DNA from: Ophiocordyceps camponoti-saundersi (nom. inval.)
Lineage: Eukaryota; Ascomycota; Sordariomycetes; Hypocreales; Ophiocordycipitaceae
Direction of reading: 5' to 3'
DNA length: 64,000 bases
Assembly (NCBI GenBank): GCA_003339415.1
Contig: PDHQ01000018.1
Coordinates: 248,001-312,000, forward strand
This document shows, piece after piece, positions 33,177 to 43,264 of this stretch. Made by a program: the position numbers and the translations under genes. Position 1 is the first letter of the stretch; every line of letters starts with the position of its first letter. Below the pieces are notes generated by a model. That model did not search any database and was not told where the DNA came from. It worked only from the letters and a program-made list of their open reading frames with translations.

Positions 33177-34271
33177 TTTGAGTCCGTGGGATAGAGGACA
33201 GGGCAGTTGAGTTGAAGGAGATGCTCTGGATGATTGATGCTCTGGTAGTTGTGTTCATGAGAGAGTTGCGTTCGAGTTTTATACCTCATCGTATGAGGTG
33301 TAAGTTCTCGTCAAGGACGAGTTACGATCCTCTCGGAGGCTGTCATTTACTTGGCTAGTTGCAGGAATCTCTACCAACATGCCAAACCTCATCTCTAAAG
33401 CTGTGGCTCTAAAGCTGTGGAAGAACACCAGCAAGGCCTGTATCCGTTATTCCTCTAACTTCAAGTGAGTAGAACATGTGAAAAGCTAACTATACAGCAA
33501 CGGTCTGCAGTCCAAGAAAGCAACGGTGAGCTGATACTAGCCGGTTGAGTCGAGACTAGACTGCATAGGCTCAAGCTTGATCTCTCTCGTAAGGCATGTC
33601 TCGCTGTTGAACTGCCTTGAACGTGTTAAACGCAGGAGGCAGGGGTCTGACTCAGTCTCACAGTTATGCAGTCACGCGATGCGCTGGTGGTGCTAAGAAG
33701 AGGGGGGGGTTTGCCCTGGGCTAGACTAACCTGGTTCTGGGTTGCAGAGCAATGAGAAATGGGCGTGGATTGAGACATTTTGAAGGGAATTGACGCTGCT
33801 CATCGGTTTCTCAGCGAGAATTGCATGCTTGAAGGTGCTGAATGATGGTACCAGCAGTTGATGGTCACGACAGTTAAAAGAAACCAGGAGCAGAGACGGC
33901 GTCTTTCGAAAGATCATGTTCGACAACCTGCTATGCTATACCAAGTTGCCGTGACTGGCTGGCAGATTGCCTCTTTACGAATACATGGATATGATAGTAG
34001 AGTGACTCTGAGCTCTGAATGGGGTGATATCATAGGACTTCCTAGCCATCATCGTCCTCAGCTTCACCTCCGGCATTCGAGTTGAGGCCAGTGGAGTAAC
34101 CAGATTAGATCAATTCACAACTCATGCATGACCTCTGCCATCCTCAACACAACGTGCAGATCCCAGATAACACTATACAGCCCAACTCGTCAACTCCTAT
34201 CAATCACAACCTGCACATGCCAAACCATATATCATCTCCAAATTCACTCCCCCATCTTCGGTAACAATCAT
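33177..34271. other. Intergenic, no gene seen
   Basis: This roughly 1.1 kb region contains the TATAAAA promoter element of the adhesin gene near 33280 and the 3' flank of the GMC gene. The short ORFs lack domains. Confidence 0.5.
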
Positions 34272-36011
34272 CTACTTTTTGTACAAATCCTTGTGCTCAG
34301 CCTTGATCTGATCCGCGCCCTTCTCAGCACACATGTAAACCGAGTTCTGGATACGGCAGTCAGGGATAACGGGAATCACCGACGCATCAATCACCCGCAG
34401 GTTCTTGATGCCGTGAACCTTGAGCTGAGGATCAACGACTCCCTGCTGCACGTCCTTGGACAGACGAGCCGTGCCGCAAGGGTGGAAAGAAGTCTGGCAG
34501 CGATCGAGCACGGCGTGATGCATCGCCTTGTCGTCATCGAGCGGCATATCCCACGGGTACTGCGCGACGACGAGGTCCTTGAAGCCATCACCCTTGAGAA
34601 GGACGTCGTAGGTAAAGCGGATTCCTTCCCTCATAGCGATAATATCGAGATCGTTTTCGAAGAAGTTGAGGTTGATATCGGCCTGCTGGAACGGGTCTGT
34701 GCTACGCAGCTTGACGGTGCCGCCTTCGGAGATAGGTCGAACGAGATCAACCATGACAGTCGTGTAGTTACCCTTCTCAGGGATAGGATAATGCCACTGG
34801 AAGGACTTGCCAAACATGCAGACAAAGTCCAGCTCGAAGTGAGGCTGTCCCTCAGGGGAGAAGATGCATTTCCCGCCGTTGGCCTCCTTCGCTTTACGAT
34901 ACTGCTCATCCTTCTCGAGATAGTCGTCGATACGAGGGAAACCAACCAGCTCGAGAAGACCAGATCCCATAGGACCAGCGTGGCCGTTCTCGTATTTCTT
35001 GACGGCAGCCGTATGCTTCGGACCGGGACGAATCAACTCGTCTTCCACGCCGAAGCCATCCTTCACCTGAAGCACGAAAGGAACACCAGGGTGATCCAGC
35101 AAGTGCTCGCCCACGTGAGGGGAGTCGACGATAACTTCAATGCCGTGCTTCTTCAACTCATCAGCCGGGCCGATGCCGCTTAGCTGTAGCAACTTGGGCG
35201 TCTCGAAAACACCCTCGGAGACGATGACCTCGCGATCAGCGAAGAAGCTCATCTCCTTCCCGCCCTTGATAACCGTCACGCCCTTGCAGGTCTTGTCCGC
35301 CTTGTCGATGATGAGGCACTTGGACGTAGCCTCGGCGCAGACGGTGATCTTTGGCTTGTTCTCGAGGAAGAACCAGCTTCCGGATCGACGGCCGTGGTAG
35401 ATAGAGGCGCAGCAGTGGGTGAGACCCTTCATCTCGCCGTCGTAAATGTCCTCGCTCATCTCGTGACCCCTTGACTTCCACGCCTTGATGAGGTTCTCGC
35501 GGAACGGCTCCATCTCTTCGATCAGCTCGCAGTGCGAGATCGGGAGAGGCCCGTCGGGACCAATCTTCTTCAGATCGGGAGAGTAGAGGTTATCATCGTC
35601 GTGATACTTGCCGCTCTTACGCAGGTACGGCACGAGCGGTTCCCACGTCCACTCCTTGCCGCCGTATTCCTCCCACATGTCGAAGGTAGGCTTACACCCC
35701 GGGATCCAGGTGAAGTAGTTGAGAGAAGACGAGCCGCCGAGAGCCTTACCGCGGGTGTTGGGCTTCTCGATCCGTTCGTAATCATCACGACGGACCATGG
35801 TCGTCTTGTACTGCCAGTCGTGCTCGCTGCCACGGAGGTCCATGGCCAGTGCCGGCGTCATGATGTCCGTGTTTTCACGAGGGTTGCCGATGCCGGCCTC
35901 GATGACCAGGACGGACACGTCTGGGTTCTCGGCGAGGCGACCGGCCACAACGTTGCCAGCGGTGCCGCCGCCGACGACGATGAAGTCGTAGTGAGATCCG
36001 TCAGTTGCCAT
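34272..36011 (-). CDS. GMC-family FAD oxidoreductase, 579 aa
   Basis: This is a single exon. I chose the Met at 36011 because the Rossmann motif DFIVVGGGTAGNVVAGRLA follows within ten residues. An in-frame upstream Met would add 45 unconvincing residues that run over a TATA-like element near 36112-36120. Further landmarks are GKALGGSSSLNY (GMC signature 1), GVFETPKLLQLSGIGP (signature 2), the catalytic His in TSFHPCGTARL, and the C-terminal VIDASVIPVIPDCRIQNSVYM. The protein has no signal peptide and no peroxisomal tripeptide, so it is probably cytosolic, unlike secreted aryl-alcohol or glucose oxidases. GMC enzymes oxidise alcohols or choline and reduce oxygen or another acceptor. The substrate is unknown, and no P450 or methyltransferase is adjacent to suggest a pathway. 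Confidence 0.9.
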   Translation of the reverse strand: MATDGSHYDFIVVGGGTAGNVVAGRLAENPDVSVLVIEAGIGNPRENTDIMTPALAMDLRGSEHDWQYKTTMVRRDDYERIEKPNTRGKALGGSSSLNYFTWIPGCKPTFDMWEEYGGKEWTWEPLVPYLRKSGKYHDDDNLYSPDLKKIGPDGPLPISHCELIEEMEPFRENLIKAWKSRGHEMSEDIYDGEMKGLTHCCASIYHGRRSGSWFFLENKPKITVCAEATSKCLIIDKADKTCKGVTVIKGGKEMSFFADREVIVSEGVFETPKLLQLSGIGPADELKKHGIEVIVDSPHVGEHLLDHPGVPFVLQVKDGFGVEDELIRPGPKHTAAVKKYENGHAGPMGSGLLELVGFPRIDDYLEKDEQYRKAKEANGGKCIFSPEGQPHFELDFVCMFGKSFQWHYPIPEKGNYTTVMVDLVRPISEGGTVKLRSTDPFQQADINLNFFENDLDIIAMREGIRFTYDVLLKGDGFKDLVVAQYPWDMPLDDDKAMHHAVLDRCQTSFHPCGTARLSKDVQQGVVDPQLKVHGIKNLRVIDASVIPVIPDCRIQNSVYMCAEKGADQIKAEHKDLYKK

Positions 36012-37587
36012 TGTTTTGGAATGGAAAAAGATGTGAATTCTCTTGCTCAACTCTAGGATATAGGAGGGTGTTGAAGTTGTCGATGGAGAATAAACCCAGA
36101 GGACTTCACCTCTTATATATCCGTCCCTCTCGCCCTCATCAGCCAAGAGAGAGCCTCAATCTCGATGAAGAAAAACTCAGTTTCAGCTCTCCAGAAAAAC
36201 GGCGTGCATCTCCGGCCACAACGGCATTGACGCTACAGAGGTCACCGCTCGATCCCGCCCGCTATATCGGGATCCATACCGGAGGCCATGCCGCGTGCCT
36301 CCTATCTCCTGTGGAGTTGATTAAGAGCTTGGTATCAGGCCGTGACAGAATAATGAGATGTTCTCCGTCATGCGGCATCCGGAAGGTAAGCCGTATCCAG
36401 TCCTGATCCACCTCATCTCGGAGTCGGACGATATGCTCGTGAGAGGAGGCTGCCCTTGATCTCTCTGTTTCATGACGGACACGAACGGACGTCAGCGGGA
36501 GACGCCACCACAGCCACGAAACGTTGGGATGCAAGTGGCGAGGCATTATACACCGAACTGTCTTCTAACCGGTGCTGCCGGACAGGCGGCAACCCTGTAG
36601 AAGGACCGGTGGAAAGGGGGGGGGATTTCCGGCAGGGGTGCTTATCGAGGGTCCTGTTCCCTTTGTCTACTAGGTTAAGGGATGTATGTATACTGAGAGA
36701 CTCACATGTATCATGTATGTATGGAGAAGCCGAGTTATACAGGTTGTCTGTTCATATGTATACCTGTATCCGTAGATATATCGGTGTATGTGTACGGGTC
36801 CCTTGCTCGGACAGCTCGGAGATGACCCGTATATGTTGTGCCTCCGACTATGCCATTGTGTATTCACAAATCAACAACACTCATTATGCCCTGCGGTCAG
36901 ACCTAAAAGACCTCTCTCTCTCCACACTCCCTCTCCTCCCCCTCCTCTCTCTCCACATACCAGCAAATCCCTTGCTCGGACTGTCCGGCAAGCAACAGCC
37001 ACAACCAAGCTGGCTCTAACGCCACACAACCCCTGAACCGACACGCAGATCAGATGCAAGGAAAACACGCATTGAACGAGACAAGGCAGCGTTCTGACTG
37101 GTCAGGAGTCAAGCCCCTTTTTGCCGAACCCCGACTCGTGCGAGCTCGCCCTTCTGTGGCTGAAGCTGTCTGAACTCGGCCACAGGACCCAGACAAAGGT
37201 GATGAAGACAGCAGGGTCTTTGTCTAAAGCATCTCCTGCTGGCTACGGAGATGCCGGAAGAAACGACTGCTGAGATGGAGAAAATAGGTGGGGAAGTGAA
37301 GGGGGTTGGGAGTTTTCGAGGTTCTTCAGCTCCTCCTATGGGCCACGGTAGATGATCATGGACGCAACGGTGAAGAGGCCTTTTGTTCAGAAAGGACAGG
37401 TCATCTCAGACATGGATGATCAAGTGCGTAGAGAAGAGGAGAGACAGAACAGAACAGATGTCTCTGGATAACAGAAAGTTGCAGTGACTGACTATGAGAA
37501 CACCTAAGCCACCAACCAGCACCCCCGACCCCCCACCAACCCCAAAAACACGATGCACGGCAAAGCAAAAACAAAAANNNNNNNNNN

Positions 37588-37624
<37 letters not shown>

Positions 37625-38011
37625 AGGAGCAGTCCTCGGCTTACCGCGGCTAAACAACTGCTTCGATGAATGCATCCTCGGACCGAACCGAAAGACATGT
37701 CCGTCGCCGGCCAATGGGCAAGCCTGCTTGAGGTAGGCCAAATAGCCGTCCTGCAGGCAGGGAGGAGCCATTCACGGCAGCATGCATGCAGATTCGGAAT
37801 GTCTCCGGGGGCGCAGTCGTAGTGAGACAACTGTCGACAACATAAGCCAGCCAGCAAGCATCGGCCGTAGTCATCGTCGTCGTCGTCAAAGTCGTCATCG
37901 TAGATGTGACAGTTTTGTCAGAGTTAACAAAGATCAACAAGCAAAAGGAGAAGAGAGAGAGAAAGAAAGAGAGGGAGAGAGAGAGAGAGAGACCAAAAGA
38001 AAAGGAGACAA
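36012..38011. other. 2 kb intergenic region with assembly gap
   Basis: No gene is recognised. A possible TATA for the GMC gene is at about 36112-36120 (minus strand). A gap of 10 N is at 37578-37587, followed by 35 C. GA-rich sequence at about 37950-37992 precedes the cupin start. Missing sequence at the gap cannot be judged. Confidence 0.6.
37578..37622. other. Assembly gap (10 N) followed by a C35 tract
   Basis: Ten undetermined bases are directly followed by a run of 35 C ending at 37622, with an A-rich sequence on the left. The gap length is probably nominal. Confidence 0.95.
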
Positions 38012-38530
38012 ATGTCTCAACCAAGCGACAGCCTCCTCCGTCCCCTACGACACGTCTACACCGCCAACGACCCTCAAAGCCTACAAGCCATCTTCACCAA
38101 GGCCCGAGCCGGCGCACCAACAACCTACAGCGAAGGAAGCCTCGCCGTCGACGACATATACGGCAGCCTCGCAACGAAGCAGCTCCCAGACCTAGACGAG
38201 CTCACCGACGCCGGCGCGCGGGCCGTCGAAGCCGGGGCCGCGAACCCAGGCGGGACCGTCTGCCGCGTCGTCGACTTCGCGCCGCGGCACGAGTGCGCTA
38301 CCCGTCGCGGCCAGAACCTGGACTACGCCGTCGTCATCGAGGGAAGCATCGTCCTTACCCTCGCTTCGGGTCAGGAGACTAGGTTGGAACGCGGCGACGT
38401 GGCCGTTCAGAGGGCGACGAGCCACGTTTGGAGGAATCCTAGTGAGACGGGGTGGGCGAGGATGCTGTTTGTTCTGCAGGATGCGAGCTCGTCGCTTTCG
38501 GCTACGGCGAGGAGTAGGCGGTGGGTGTAG
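38012..38530 (+). CDS. Cupin-domain protein, 172 aa
   Basis: This is a single exon. Residues about 75-160 form one cupin beta-barrel: GGTVCRVVDFAP, then the motif 1 region HECATRRGQNLDYAVVIEGSIVLTL, a G-D turn (LERGDVAVQ) and the motif 2 region ATSHVWRNPSE. Metal ligands are incomplete: motif 1 has a His in PRHECAT but no clear HxH, and motif 2 keeps one His. Metal binding is therefore uncertain. Small fungal cupins of this size are annotated with varied roles (isomerase, oxygenase or none). There is no signal peptide. The leader is a GA-rich tract. I infer a cytosolic cupin of unknown substrate. Confidence 0.75.
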   Translation: MSQPSDSLLRPLRHVYTANDPQSLQAIFTKARAGAPTTYSEGSLAVDDIYGSLATKQLPDLDELTDAGARAVEAGAANPGGTVCRVVDFAPRHECATRRGQNLDYAVVIEGSIVLTLASGQETRLERGDVAVQRATSHVWRNPSETGWARMLFVLQDASSSLSATARSRRWV

Positions 38531-39497
38531 CGGGAGTTTGATGTTGATTGGGTACCTGGATGTTGTTCGTCTTGGTTATATAGCCTGGGAGTTGTGTGAG
38601 AGTGCTGTGATATCTGCACATATATCATAGGAAAGATGTCGTCATTTCTTAAAGAGATTATCAACTCGTCATCTGTACTGCTTCAGAATCCATCGCCTAT
38701 GTGGAATCAAACAAACCTGCGAGGCAGAGATCCAAGGTTGAAGAGTCTGTATCCGGAATCAGCAAGTTTTCAGGGCGCAGACCGCCATGTAAAACACCTC
38801 GACTATGGATGTAAATAGACGATAGACTCTATGACTTGTCGAAACCATCTCTTTCGCAGGGATAGAGTAATAGCCTGACCTTTGCTATCAAGAAAGCGCT
38901 GTAAACTCTCCCATGGCTGGGCTTCAGCAACGAGTAACCCCGTAGGAAACTAGGTCCTTCACCCGAAGAATCTTGACCAGCATTAGCACTCATACTCACA
39001 TCCGTGTCTCTCAGATTGCTGCCCATTGAACCTCACGATCCCGGGGATGCTCTCCTAGACGCTCTTATATCTGCCTCGTTCGACCATGTTATCTCTTGCA
39101 ACACTCGGCTTCTCCCGCATCTCCTGTATCCTCCGTTACTTGACTCTGCCTTTTCAGATGATTCCAGTCTCAACTCGGAAGAGATAACCAGCTCTCCATC
39201 CACCCGATCCTACCTCAGTCAGTACTCAGTAGTCATGGACACGACACTCGAGGGTGGAGATGAAATGCACGCTGCCAAGCCATGACAGACGAGCCAATCA
39301 TGACAAAGACAATTGCGCCACATCCCCATTCGTCCCGCTGACTAATGCCTCCAATTTCTCTCGTGGCGCTATTCAGACAGACGACCAGGCCGTCCATCAT
39401 CGCCTCATCTTCTCCTATCATCGTCATTTCCCCCTCTTACCGTCACTTTTCTTCTCCCATCGCTTCAGCCTCCCATCAACAAACCTTCAACTACACA
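38531..39497. other. Intergenic, no gene seen
   Basis: About 970 nt without a supportable gene; this is the promoter side of DRE2. Confidence 0.5.
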
Positions 39498-40453
39498 ATG
39501 GCCGCTTCCGACGCCGCCACCGCCGCCGCCGTGCCCGTCAAACCCCCCACAGGCCGCACCCTCCTGCTGGCCCCCCCCTCGCTCGCCGCCCGCCAGGACA
39601 AACTGCGCGACGTCTTCGACACGCTAGACCGCGCCACCTGCGACCTCCAGATGCTCGACCGCCTCTCAGCCGGTCTCGTCTCCCTACCAGCCGCAATGTA
39701 CGACCTCGTTCTCGTTCTTACCGACCGCGATGGCGCTCGTCGACCCGAGGCTCTCCAACTGTTGGGCCGTGACGTCTATGCTCTGCTGGTACCATCTTTG
39801 AAGCCCGGCGGGAGACTCCGCTTCCAACATGGCGCGCTGCAGCCTGGCGATGAGAAAGAGGCTATCCTGGCTGGTCTTGTCGAGACGGGCGACGCGTTCG
39901 AGAAGCAGGCCGACCAAGAAACTGCCATTCCCTTGCGGCTTGGCCGAAAGAGCAAAGATCCGCCCGCTCCCAAGACGTTCGACTTTAGCCAGCTCGACGA
40001 CGGTGACGACGAGTTGGTGGACGAAAACGACCTACTTTCGGAAGAAGACCGCAAGAGACGGCCGACCATACGTTCGTCTCTACTCTTCTTTTTTTTTGTC
40101 CGTGTAATACCCGCATTGCTAACGCAACCCCCCCCCCCCCCTTTCCAACAGCCGCCAACTGCCAACCAGAGAAGCGCAGACGCCCCTGTAAGGATTGCAC
40201 ATGCGGTCTCGCCGCCAAGCTCGAAGCTCAAGACCGCGAACGACGAGCCAAAGCCGTCCAGGGCCTCGAGGAGCTCAAGCTCGACGCCAACGACCTCAAC
40301 GAGCTCGACTTTACCGTCAAGGGCAAGACGGGCTCCTGCAACAACTGCTCCCTCGGCGATGCCTTTCGCTGCTCTACCTGTCCTTACATCGGACTTCCGG
40401 CGTTCAAGCCTGGAGAGGAGGTGCGGATCTTGAATGATGTGGTGCAGCTTTGA
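39498..40453 (+). CDS. DRE2: Fe-S cluster assembly protein DRE2 (anamorsin)
   Basis: Two exons (39498-40071 and 40152-40453) flank an 80-nt phase-1 intron that contains a 9-T and a 14-C run. The protein has 291 aa. The N-terminal part is the degenerate methyltransferase-like domain (residues about 20-140). After an acidic linker ([23 protein letters not shown]) come the two cysteine motifs of the family: CX8CX2CXC in [15 protein letters not shown], which binds a 2Fe-2S cluster, and the twin CX2C in [20 protein letters not shown]2 takes electrons from TAH18 in the cytosolic iron-sulfur assembly pathway and also acts in ribonucleotide reductase assembly. It is essential in yeast. All eight cysteines are present. 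Confidence 0.95.
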
Positions 40454-40841
40454 GGGCTGGTTTCCTTGGGTTGTGTGGATATGTTTCACTTCATGGATGA
40501 TGGCGTAGAGCGTGAATGGGCTAGGATTTTGTACGTGTTATATGGCAAGGTAGCATTTCTAGCCAACCTGCAAGTCTACCTACCTACCTATTCATGTCCC
40601 TTAACTACTACATATATAGGTATACAGGAGTGATATGCGAGCCTGCATCGTCTGATGAATCCTCTCCACAGCAAAAAGGATATCCGCTCTATCACATGGC
40701 AGCGCAGCAGCGCAGCAATGGACCCTCCTCACAAACCGTATTACTAATCGAAAAACCACGTAACTTTTTCCTCTCTCTCCTTCCCAAACCCACGAACTAC
40801 CAACCTCCATCATCCTCACCAACACACACAAAACAGCCAAA
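40454..40841. other. Intergenic between DRE2 and RPB12
   Basis: About 390 nt. A (CTAC)n-like stretch at about 40570-40590 is the only notable repeat. Confidence 0.5.
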
Positions 40842-41181
40842 ATGCCAAGAGAAGAATACCAAGTCCCCACCGGCTCGGGAGCAGCCCCCTCGACCTCCTC
40901 CGGCGCAGGCGCGGCAAATGCCTCCGCGGCGCGAGGGTCTACGCGCGAAATCCACGACGCCCGGTCCGTCATGTCGTATATCTGCGGGGACTGCGGCGGG
41001 ACGGTGACGCTGGGGAGGGAGTCGCTTGTTGCTTGTCCGCATTGTGCGGGGAGGGTTTTATACAAGGAGCGGACGAAGAGGTTGGTTTTTTCTTGGTTGA
41101 TGGAGGATGAGTCGAGTTAGGGGATGAAGTTGATGATGTTGCTTACGGGAGTTTAGGATGGTGCAGTTTGAGGCTAGGTGA
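40842..41181 (+). CDS. RPB12: RNA polymerases I/II/III subunit RPABC4 (Rpb12)
   Basis: Two exons (40842-41080 and 41157-41181; 76-nt phase-2 intron) encode 87 aa. The second exon adds only eight codons, but it restores the invariant C-terminus (MVQFEAR) lost if the intron is ignored. The conserved core is YICGDCGGTVTL, then CPHCAGRVLYKERTKR, a CX2C plus CX2C zinc ribbon. The N-terminal 40 residues are a low-complexity Gly/Ala/Ser extension, normal for fungal members. The subunit is shared by all three nuclear RNA polymerases. It is tail to tail with GPN1, whose product imports RNA polymerase II, although co-location may be coincidental. Confidence 0.93.
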
Positions 41182-41459
41182 GGGAATCGTCGGATTCATG
41201 ATGTGGCGTGCTAGACGGTTGGGAACGGGGCGTTTAACGAGTTCACGAGGATCGAGTCTTTTTTCCCATCGCCACTTTGGAGGAGGTTTGCAAGGACGGG
41301 CTCGGCATTGAGGTCCTGCTTTTTTTTTTCAACCATGATTACTCCCCGCCGGCTAGCTATACACCCTCAGATACCCCCCATACTCCTCCCCTCTACGCCG
41401 ACAATTTCAAAGAGCTGGCTGGCTGTTCAGAATGAAACGAGCTGATACAGAATACGCTG

Positions 41460-42739
41460 CTATCTTTGCGAGTGGAGGTACTTGGCGAAGCTCGCATCTG
41501 CCATGACGGAGTTGTCGTCGTCCCCGAGAGCAGCCTGATATCGAGCTTGCAATCCGTCTTTCGAAGTCGTCGCGCCGTCATAGTCGTCGTCGTCATCATC
41601 ATCGTCATCGTCATCGGCCAAGTCAGCATCGCTGACAGCATCTCCATCTTCGTTGTCATCAAGGCCATGTCCGTTGCCTTTAGCACCCTCCTGCTGCTGC
41701 TCGCCCACAGACATGCCCTCCATCATCTTACCCAGCTCCTTGTCGCGCGACGCCGTCCGCTTCTCCTTCCACTGAGCCCTCCGTCGCTGTAGCTCCGGTA
41801 GGTAGTCGCGCATAAACTCATCGCGCTTCTCGTCCACAGCAGTAAAGAAATCGTCTACGCCAGTACCGAGGCGCGAGCTGACGGCCACCACCGTCAGATG
41901 GGTGTAAAACTCCTCGAGAACGAGGCTCATGGAGTTGAGCAGGCTGTTCATGTAGCCGCTTCCCTCGGCGCCGCTGCCCAGGCCGTCTAGTGAGGTCTCG
42001 TCTCTGCTCAGGGCCGCCTGAAAGGCATCGAAGTCGGTCATCCACTCGCGTGCAAATGAGGCGTCGTGCACGTCCGTCTTGTTGAAGACGAGAATCATGG
42101 GTAGCTTCGTCTTGTAGAGGATGGAACATGCGTAGAGCATGTTGGACATGAAGGTCGACGTCGACGCAGTGCGGGGCGTGTCGATGATGTATGCGATGAC
42201 GGTAGGGAAAGACGACGCCAGTGACTCGAGCAATATCGTCCCGGACGCAGACCAGACGAAGACTTCGATCTGACCCGGCGTATCCACCAGGATGCGATCA
42301 ATAGGCCGCCGCTCCGGTTTCTCTGGATCTGGTTGTGCGCGCTTCTCCAACAGGCCGACGACCTGGTCGACCTTTGTGGCGAAGAGGTTGAGCGACGTGA
42401 GGATGCCGCCGTTGGGGCCGAGGCCGTACTGCCGCATCACTTCACCATAGTTGACCGAGTCGCGGATGTCGATGTTGGCGTCGAACGGGACTGACATGAC
42501 AGCCGGGTCGAGATTGATGACGTAGGGAGGCTGTTTCGCAGTGTGAAGATGCGCGTTGATGCGCTGCATGAACGTCGTCTTGCCGGAGCCTGTCGGGAGA
42601 CTTTCAGCGCTATTCAAGGACAGTTTGCCATACGAACAGATGGGATGAGCAGCAATAAGCTCGCTCACTTACCCGCCATGCCGACGCAGACGATGGCCAC
42701 GGGCGGCTTCGTCCCGTCGTCACCGGGCGTCGACGCCAT
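41460..42739 (-). CDS. NPA3: GPN-loop GTPase 1 (Npa3/XAB1)
   Basis: Two exons (42739-42673 and 42589-41460; 83-nt phase-1 intron that splits Walker A) encode 398 aa. The joined Walker A reads GMAGSGKTT. The diagnostic Gly-Pro-Asn loop is [11 protein letters not shown], the switch region is DTPGQIEVF, and the guanine-specificity motif is FNKTDVHD. The C-terminal tail is acidic, with a run of about 12 Asp encoded by a GTC-type trinucleotide tract on the plus strand. GPN1 forms dimers with GPN2/GPN3 and is required to assemble and import RNA polymerase II into the nucleus. It is essential in yeast. There is no sign of damage. Confidence 0.94.
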
Positions 42740-43264
42740 CGTGACGAGGTTTGAGGGTATCCCGCGATGATCGGTTTGGTAAGGGGAAGGGGATGTTGAA
42801 TGGTGAAGAGTGGGAAAGCGATGTCGGAGAGATCGGCTTGAGAAATTCCTCGCTTATCTTCCCCGGATTTTTGTTCTCCGAAATAGATAAGGAAGGAAAA
42901 AAAAAAACAGAGTTACGTCACGTGAGTGTAGCACTCGATCCACTTATAACCTCTCAACTTCGATTGAGCTTCTAGAAGACGAACCAACTCCATCTTCAAC
43001 ACCAAAGGAAGACTGAAGCATCATCTCAACCCCTCGTTGAATTTACAGTCTCTATTCAGAGTCTCTGAGTCAAAGTATTCCTACACACCATATCTTTCAG
43101 CTATCCGAGCACGACCGAATCGACGCCTCAACGCCCGTGTGAGAGATGTCTGTGTCGTCTAACCATCTGTAGACTCACGAGGAACTATGCCGGGGAAACG
43201 ACGTCAATCTATTTCAAGGGCTACATTATACTCATAATCTACTCCTTCTGCCTCTTTTTAAAAT
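42740..43264. other. Intergenic, no gene seen
   Basis: About 525 nt between the GPN1 start and the end of the Cys-repeat gene. Nothing is recognised. Confidence 0.5.

Noticed and set aside
36456..37019. Plus-strand ORF of 187 codons
   Set aside because: It crosses TATG/GTAT-rich and CT-rich simple sequence with no domain; the codon pattern does not resemble neighbouring genes.
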